A DNA stretch of 64,000 nt from Spinellus fusiger. Its lineage: Eukaryota > Mucoromycota > Mucoromycetes > Mucorales > Phycomycetaceae. The notes under the pieces are model-generated. The model was not told the DNA's origin. It made no database searches and worked only from the letters and a program-made list of their open reading frames with translations. Of the stretch, positions 59,001 through 64,000 are shown piece after piece (position 1 is the stretch's first letter; each line of letters begins with the position of its first letter). The stretch covers positions 124,001 through 188,000 of the forward strand of contig JALLLS010000022.1 of the NCBI GenBank assembly GCA_025094145.1. Reading direction: 5' to 3'. Position numbers and translations under genes: made by a program.

Positions 59001-59394
59001 AATGAATAGCATTCAATATAAAGTACAGACAAGGAATAATTTAGACTCTTTTTTCATTCTTGTTTAGGCCAAGCAAATCTGTACTGAAAAAGGCCTTGCT
59101 GAGAAGTGCTTGATGAAGGCATTGACAGCACAAGCAAAGCTTGCATCAAGAGAGAAGAAGACACCGCTGTGTTCCAAAGATGCGACGAGCACATATCACA
59201 GTGCAGTGGATCGTGAAGTGGTTGGTGAGCTGTATGATGAGGAAAGACTTCATGATAAAAAGATGGAGACTTTCTTTGTTAGTGAGATGGCAGCAGCTAA
59301 GGAACGTGTAGGATGTTTTCTTTCGGTGGAGCAGGAACCAAGAAAGAAGTTCAAGGAAAAGGAAAGTGACCAGGAAGAAGAAGAGGCCCTCTAA
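56084..59394 (+). CDS. CDC16: APC/C subunit CDC16/APC6/Cut9
   Basis: Fourteen exons: 56084-56765, 56866-57005, 57099-57165, 57248-57273, 57361-57474, 57535-57580, 57659-57750, 57797-57942, 58010-58210, 58281-58406, 58468-58620, 58674-58796, 58859-58994, 59068-59394; 792 aa. A Ser/Pro-rich N-terminus of about 190 residues precedes HSPYNAIYYAEKIADMS and a superhelix of tetratricopeptide repeats (for example YLALGRHYMKIGHLDEAIKN and EYDRAISCFELAETHGRQ). CDC16 is a scaffold TPR subunit of the anaphase-promoting complex, the cell-cycle ubiquitin ligase. The third intron (57166-57247) uses a GC donor (ACAA|GCAAGT), since the alternative GT donor leads to a stop. Exon 4 is only 26 nt. Confidence 0.9.
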
Positions 59395-59640
59395 TATGCA
59401 TCTGTCTGCATCTGTCTGTGTTTGTATTTATGTTTATGTTTATTTACCTATGCCCCCCTATGCCTACCTTTATCTACCTATATATGTCTAACTATGTTTA
59501 CCTATGTTTGCCTGTGTCTGTCTGTATCTGTCTGTATCTGTCTGTGTCTGCCTGTGTCTGCCTGTGTCTGCCTGTGTGAGATTGTTTGGACAGGTAAAAT
59601 AATGAGACTGAACAAAGACAAGATTCTTATTGAGTGAAGA
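59395..59640 (+). repeat. CDC16 3' flank with TGTCTGCC/TATG-type degenerate repeat
   Basis: From about 59400 to 59580 the sequence is a degenerate array of TGTCTGTx, TACCTATG and TGCCTGTG units, probably 3' UTR or slippage-prone spacer. The open frame across it is an artefact of the repeat. Confidence 0.6.
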
Positions 59641-59959
59641 AAGGTTCCTGATTTATACTTTTGTTGGGTGCCTATCTTTCAGTGGCCTCTACCTTAGGGT
59701 TGGTTCAATGGATAAGTACAACGTTATTGAAACCTTCAGTTATGTGTCTTTGCTTTAATCGCCTTTGATAGGTCATTATTGTCTACTAAGGATTTATTGA
59801 TGATAGTAGCTCTGATTAAGTGTCCAATGGTGCACTAGGCTAAGAAGGTGATTTGTGTTTACAACCAATTAGTGAGATGATACAGAGATGTACTATGGTG
59901 CTTGTGTGCACTCAGGCTTTCATAGATGATTCTGCATGTCACAGTACACTATTCATTGT

Positions 59960-60514
59960 TGACTAATCCATGGAGAATCATCGGATTAAAGTCAGAATAC
60001 AACAATGGCCTTTAATCCTGAGAATGTCCAGGAAACAAGGTAGTCTGAAGGTGGTGGTGTGATGGTATGGGGCTGCTTCAGTAGGGAGGATATTGAGAGA
60101 TGGATCGTAGTGAAGGATAGAATACTCCAACAAGTGCATTGATGTCTTGGGAGATGTCTAATTCCATGAACTCGAGCATTTCTCTCTCTTCTAAACCCTG
60201 GAGTCAGTTACAGCCTACAGATGAACAATGATAGACCCTATACACATAAGGCAACTCAATTAAAGAGTGATTGATGGTATAGTAGTTGCTTTTTACTGGC
60301 TGTTGCAATACTGATCTCAACCCAATGGAGCATATGTGGACTCACTTAAAAAATACAATTAGGACAGAAAGCTACATTCTACCAAATAATAGTTAAGGAC
60401 TGCCCTGATGCTGGAATGGGGCAAAATATTTAAAGCAATAGACACCCTCATTGTCAGCACGGGGCGGAGATGCCAGGCTGTTATTGATGCCAAAGGTAGC
60501 CCAACAAAATATTA
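59960..60514 (+). pseudogene. Tc1/mariner transposase remnant, second copy
   Basis: Closely related to 55060-55815: AFNPENVQETR, GGGVMVWGCFS, a PGVSY-like stretch, and an intact-looking C-terminal end STGRRCQAVIDAKGSPTKY followed by a stop. Frameshifts and stops lie between. About 170 bp further on begins a CACACC-type element right half (60685-60971), so this transposase may belong to that family. Confidence 0.7.
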
Positions 60515-60684
60515 AATAGAAACTTATATATATATATATTACTATAGACAATATGTTAAACTAACTTTGTGTTGAATTTGAAGTCATTAGTATGTGTTTT
60601 GAGGTCGTAACATTTATATCCGTAAAGCATGTTTTTTTTTTAGGATTTCAAAAAAGAGAAATCGTATACTTTCTAATTCTGCGT

Positions 60685-60971
60685 GACTGTACTGCAAATA
60701 CTGAGCATGGATAACACATTATGTTAAGAGAAGAATATCAGTGACTGAGATTTAATTTTGGGGTGATTCTTGTTCTATTTCTTCTCTTTACAGCCAATTC
60801 TATACTTTATAATTACAAAGTCAGTAGCTATTGCTAAAACAGGCAGGTAGAGTTTGAAATAGCTCATTTAGACAGCGAAAAAGTATTTTAAAACACATTA
60901 GCCAATCATAATAATACTGCAATTTTATTCTCAGGATATTTCTCTATATATCCCAAAAATCTTTGGGTGTG
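60685..60971 (+). mobile_element. CACACC-type element, right half (copy E)
   Basis: It matches the right ends of copies A and B, from the tactgcaaatactgagc block to the terminus cccaaaaatctttgggtgtg, which is followed by TA (60972-60973). The left half was not found; upstream sequence is the Tc1/mariner remnant. Confidence 0.6.
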
Positions 60972-62716
60972 TACTAGTATATGAAACGGTGACCATCGAG
61001 TGTTAGGAGAACCTGACTACCTCTACAGTTTAAAGTATTTTTTATTTTAAACTGTATAATCGATAAAGAACGCCAACGCCGCCATAGAGTGCAAAGGACT
61101 CCTGCAGCAACAGACGCTGTATCCTCACTTCTCCTCCGATCTCTCCTCTACCACCCATTCTTAACCCGTTTAGCAAAGCCAGAAGCTGCTAATGTAATTG
61201 CTACATATATTCTCAGGATTGTCCGAGTTGCTCTAAGTATCCCTTGTTGAATTTCGAATCACCACAGGATGACGGTTATCTTTTTGGTGTCCTGGTTTCC
61301 TTGCTGACTTTATGGCCTTTTGGATGTCTATTCATAATTCTCATTTTACCATCATTTCCACTCATTTTCATTATTTCTCCCTCATTTGAGGTTTTGTATT
61401 TCTCTGTCCTTCTGTTTCCCATTCATTTGCATTATTTTTTTTCACTTTTGTATTTGAAGTGTTTCTATGTTTATTCTTAAATTTTCAAACGATCTCACAG
61501 GGTGGCTAATATGCTCAATGCGCGAATAGCACCTCACACCTGAAAAATAAAAATACTTTGAACTGTATAATCGATATTAAAAATTCCCATTTCTTTTCAA
61601 CAAATCCTCAAATTGGGAGCAAAACGACTGTAAAATATTAAAGTTTTTACCCTCAGTTCTCTATTTACCGTTCCAAACAGTCCGTGTGTCTAAGATATCG
61701 TACAAGCCTGTTTCTGTATCCTTTTTCATACAATATCTCTCTGTTCGATCCCTTTATCGTTTTATTTTCTTGTGTTTGTATCTGATCAATAAATGTTTTA
61801 TGCTCTTGCTGGTCTTTATTTTTGATTATCCATACCTGTCAACTATCAGTGTTTGTCCTACCAATTACCCCATCACATTTTCCAAACCGTTTATATCGTA
61901 TTACCATTGTGTATCAGTAGCATTCATAACAGAGACCTACGTGATATATTAAGATCATCTTTGCCCTTTATTATATAAGCAGCTATAGTTAGTGTTGGCA
62001 AAGTTAATTGTCAATGCAAAGATAGATATTTTCATAGCTTGGATAAATTGATAGTAAGACAACATACCAAATTATCTTAAATATCTCACATCTTAGGTTA
62101 CTCTTTATAGTTAATAAATGTATATTTGTGATTGTTACTGTTTATCACTAGTTTTCTCTTAAAGCTAGAGGCATCTATCAATCTCAGACGTTTTGCTAAG
62201 CCTTATTTCATAAGAAAAAAGTCATTCGTATTGTAATGATAGGCAGGAGTGACTATCTGTTGGCTCGGAAGTTACTGAGACGTTGATTAATATATATCGA
62301 AATAGCTAAATACATAAGACTAGCATTCAACTGACGATATTGTGTATATATACCTTGGGATAGACCTCTCTAATAAACATCGAATTTTCTTGGTATCTTT
62401 TGAATCGTATTGTAGAGGCTAAGCTCGCTCTAAATATCGAAATAGACAATATTCCCCTTTCTCTTTCTTATTTTCTTTATTGTCACTATCTCCTTTTCGT
62501 TCCCTGTAACACCGTAGATTACATACTCTTTTTGGTCTTCTGTCACTATTTTTGGTGAGCACTCTTTCGTCTCCGTTATCACTCTTTCTGCTAATTCAGA
62601 AAAACTACTCCGTTAAGAACATCTCCCAATTCCCTCTCTTGTGTGCGGTCCTTGTGTTGGTAGTCAATCTCTCTCGAGACCTACATCCCTCTTAGATCTT
62701 ACATTGCCTTTAATTA
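60972..62716. other. unassigned region with a spaced direct repeat and open frames
   Basis: AACTGTATAATCGATA occurs at about 61045-61060 and again at about 61560-61575. The interval contains a GC-richer open stretch (61057-61248; RQRRHRVQRTPAATDAVSS...) and a hydrophobic frame (61244-61480). A second T-rich frame lies at 61686-61952. None matches a family I recognise. The spaced repeat might mark an inserted element. Confidence 0.3.
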
Positions 62717-64000
62717 CACACCTAAAGATTTTTGGGATATATAAAGAAATATCCTGAGAACAAAACTGCAATATTCTTATGATTGGCCAATGTGTTTTAA
62801 AAAGGCTGTAATGTCGGGCACGAGAGACACGTTTGGGGACACATAGGGCCTTGGGTGGCTGGCTACTGACACCGTCGAGGAGATGAATGGATGGGGTGTG
62901 GGGGATGTGTTCGCAGGTGCGATAATGTAGTGGAGTGTAATGGAGTGGTATGGTATCTTTCACAAATAATGTATGAGACAGAGAACAAACAGGTTAAAAG
63001 GGAAGAGTGTGGCACCTTGTGTGGACACAGATCAGAACTAACGACAAGGAGAGACACACAATGAAAACAGGCTGGGATCAAGAAGCAGCCCACTATCCCA
63101 GTCAAAGGAAGTCTATCTTGTTTATACTTCAGGAAGTAGCTCGGATCAAGGTCTGTTTTATTGAAGTCATAGAAAACCACACTTTCTATACTAGTTGCTA
63201 TTTTATTCCCTATGACGTGGGGTCTTTGCTACTTATCATTGCAAACGTACTTCCCACTAAACCTCCAAGAAGATTGGGCGGTCACTCCGCACTATCTCAT
63301 AAGGCCTTTTCGCTGTCTAAATGTTCAATTTCAAACTCTACTTACCTGTTTAAGCAGTGAAGATTGACTTTGCAATTTAAAAGTATAGAATTGGCTGTAA
63401 AGAGAAGAAATAGAACAAGAATCACCCCAATATTACAACTCAGTTGTTGGTATTCTTCTCTTAACATAATGTGTTATCCATAAGCCCATAGTATTTGCAG
63501 TATAACACTACTTAAGAAAGATCTATTATAGAACACACAGAATTAACTCCAGTAGTCATTGTCCAAAAGAGAGAGCCAAAATTACTTACATTGAGCACAG
63601 TGCATTCATTTATTGACTCAGTATTTATAATCACTTCAGTAACTATGTTATTGTAACTGTTCTCAACAATAGTACTTAATGATATCAAGATATTGTTTCT
63701 AATACTGGGCTTTAGGCTCAAGGCCAATAGAGTGTGAATTGTTTGACTTATGAATTCTGTGAGTGGAGGCTAGTGTATACATCACTAGAATAGAGAGAGA
63801 GAAATTATTATTTGTTTTGATAATCCCTTCCTTTTGTTATTTCCCACACTGCATATACAACTTGACACCTAAGTACTCGTCAAGATGAGCATAACTGAGT
63901 AAGGTAATATGCCATTATTAACAAAGAGAAACAATAGAAGGAAGTGATAGACACCACCAAGGACTATTCTAGTGATAAAAAGGTAAGCAGTGTCTTCATC
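62717..64000 (-). mobile_element. TA-flanked inverted-repeat element, copy F, interrupted and cut by the window edge
   Basis: It begins CACACCTAAAGATTTTTGGG after TA (62715-62716) and runs in inverse orientation to copies A and B to the end of the window. From 63480 onward it is the reverse complement of about 530-1050. A minus-strand frame at 63512-63727 includes LNVSNFGSLFWTMTTGVNSV, matching the decayed stretch of copy A. The segment 62807-63303 is an insertion. Confidence 0.65.
62807..63303 (+). repeat. insertion inside copy F
   Basis: It interrupts the element between ttttaaaaaggct and ccttttcgctgtctaa, which are adjacent or nearly so in copy E. Related sequence interrupts copy A at 1278-1570. 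No coding frame of note; the class is unknown. Confidence 0.5.

Noticed and set aside
1..64000. tRNA and rRNA genes
   Set aside because: Looked for B-box-like GTTCGAATCC and rRNA motifs by eye and found none outside coding exons; a covariance scan would be needed to be certain.

Overview
This is nuclear DNA from an early-diverging fungus, most probably Mucoromycota (Mucorales-like); the species cannot be named from the window. The evidence is many short GT-AG introns (about 39-120 nt), a Zn2Cys6 transcription factor, a fungal P450, CENP-K and cellular RdRP genes, and Fanzor-type and Tc1/mariner repeats. No rRNA, tRNA or CRISPR array was seen. One RNA gene was recognised: a U4 snRNA at about 48.2-48.3 kb on the minus strand.

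Layout. 0-5.6 kb: repeats with a small secreted-protein gene between them. 5.8-24.5 kb: a dense plus-strand block with EFR3 (PI4-kinase scaffold), ARMH3/DUF1741 (Golgi PI4K-linked), a NIPA-type Mg transporter, a coiled-coil protein, a MARCH5-like RING-CH E3 ligase, glucosamine-6-phosphate deaminase and a Zn2Cys6 factor. A TA-flanked inverted-repeat element at 9.45-10.34 kb lies between EFR3 and ARMH3. 25.0-26.7 kb: a cytochrome P450, convergent with the Zn2Cys6 gene. 26.7-35.1 kb: an AT-rich desert around a decayed Fanzor gene. 35.1-37.1 kb: a Sel1-repeat gene with seven exons. 37.7-39.1 kb: a TA-flanked element carrying a second Fanzor remnant. 40.9-48.3 kb: a gene-dense nuclear block with F-box/LRR (-), RTF1 (+), CENP-K (-), TAF7 (+) and U4 snRNA (-), including two tight divergent promoters. 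50.0-53.8 kb: a cellular RNA-dependent RNA polymerase (-). 55.1-55.8 kb and 60.0-60.5 kb: Tc1/mariner remnants flanking APC/C subunit CDC16 (56.1-59.4 kb, +). 60.7-64 kb: more inverted-repeat elements, one running off the right edge.

How the parts relate. EFR3 and ARMH3 both belong to phosphatidylinositol-4-kinase recruitment, at plasma membrane and Golgi respectively. RTF1 and TAF7 act in transcription, CENP-K and CDC16 in mitosis, U4 in splicing. The most unusual layer is mobile: a family of elements with TA-flanked CACACC(C/T)AAAGAT termini. One clear member, and possibly a second, carries remnants of Fanzor (eukaryotic TnpB/OMEGA-type) genes. One Fanzor remnant has a structured hairpin starting at its stop codon that could be a relic of its guide-RNA scaffold. 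All three Fanzor copies look inactive. Exon coordinates were assigned by hand from splice signals, reading frame and remembered family alignments; no database search was run.
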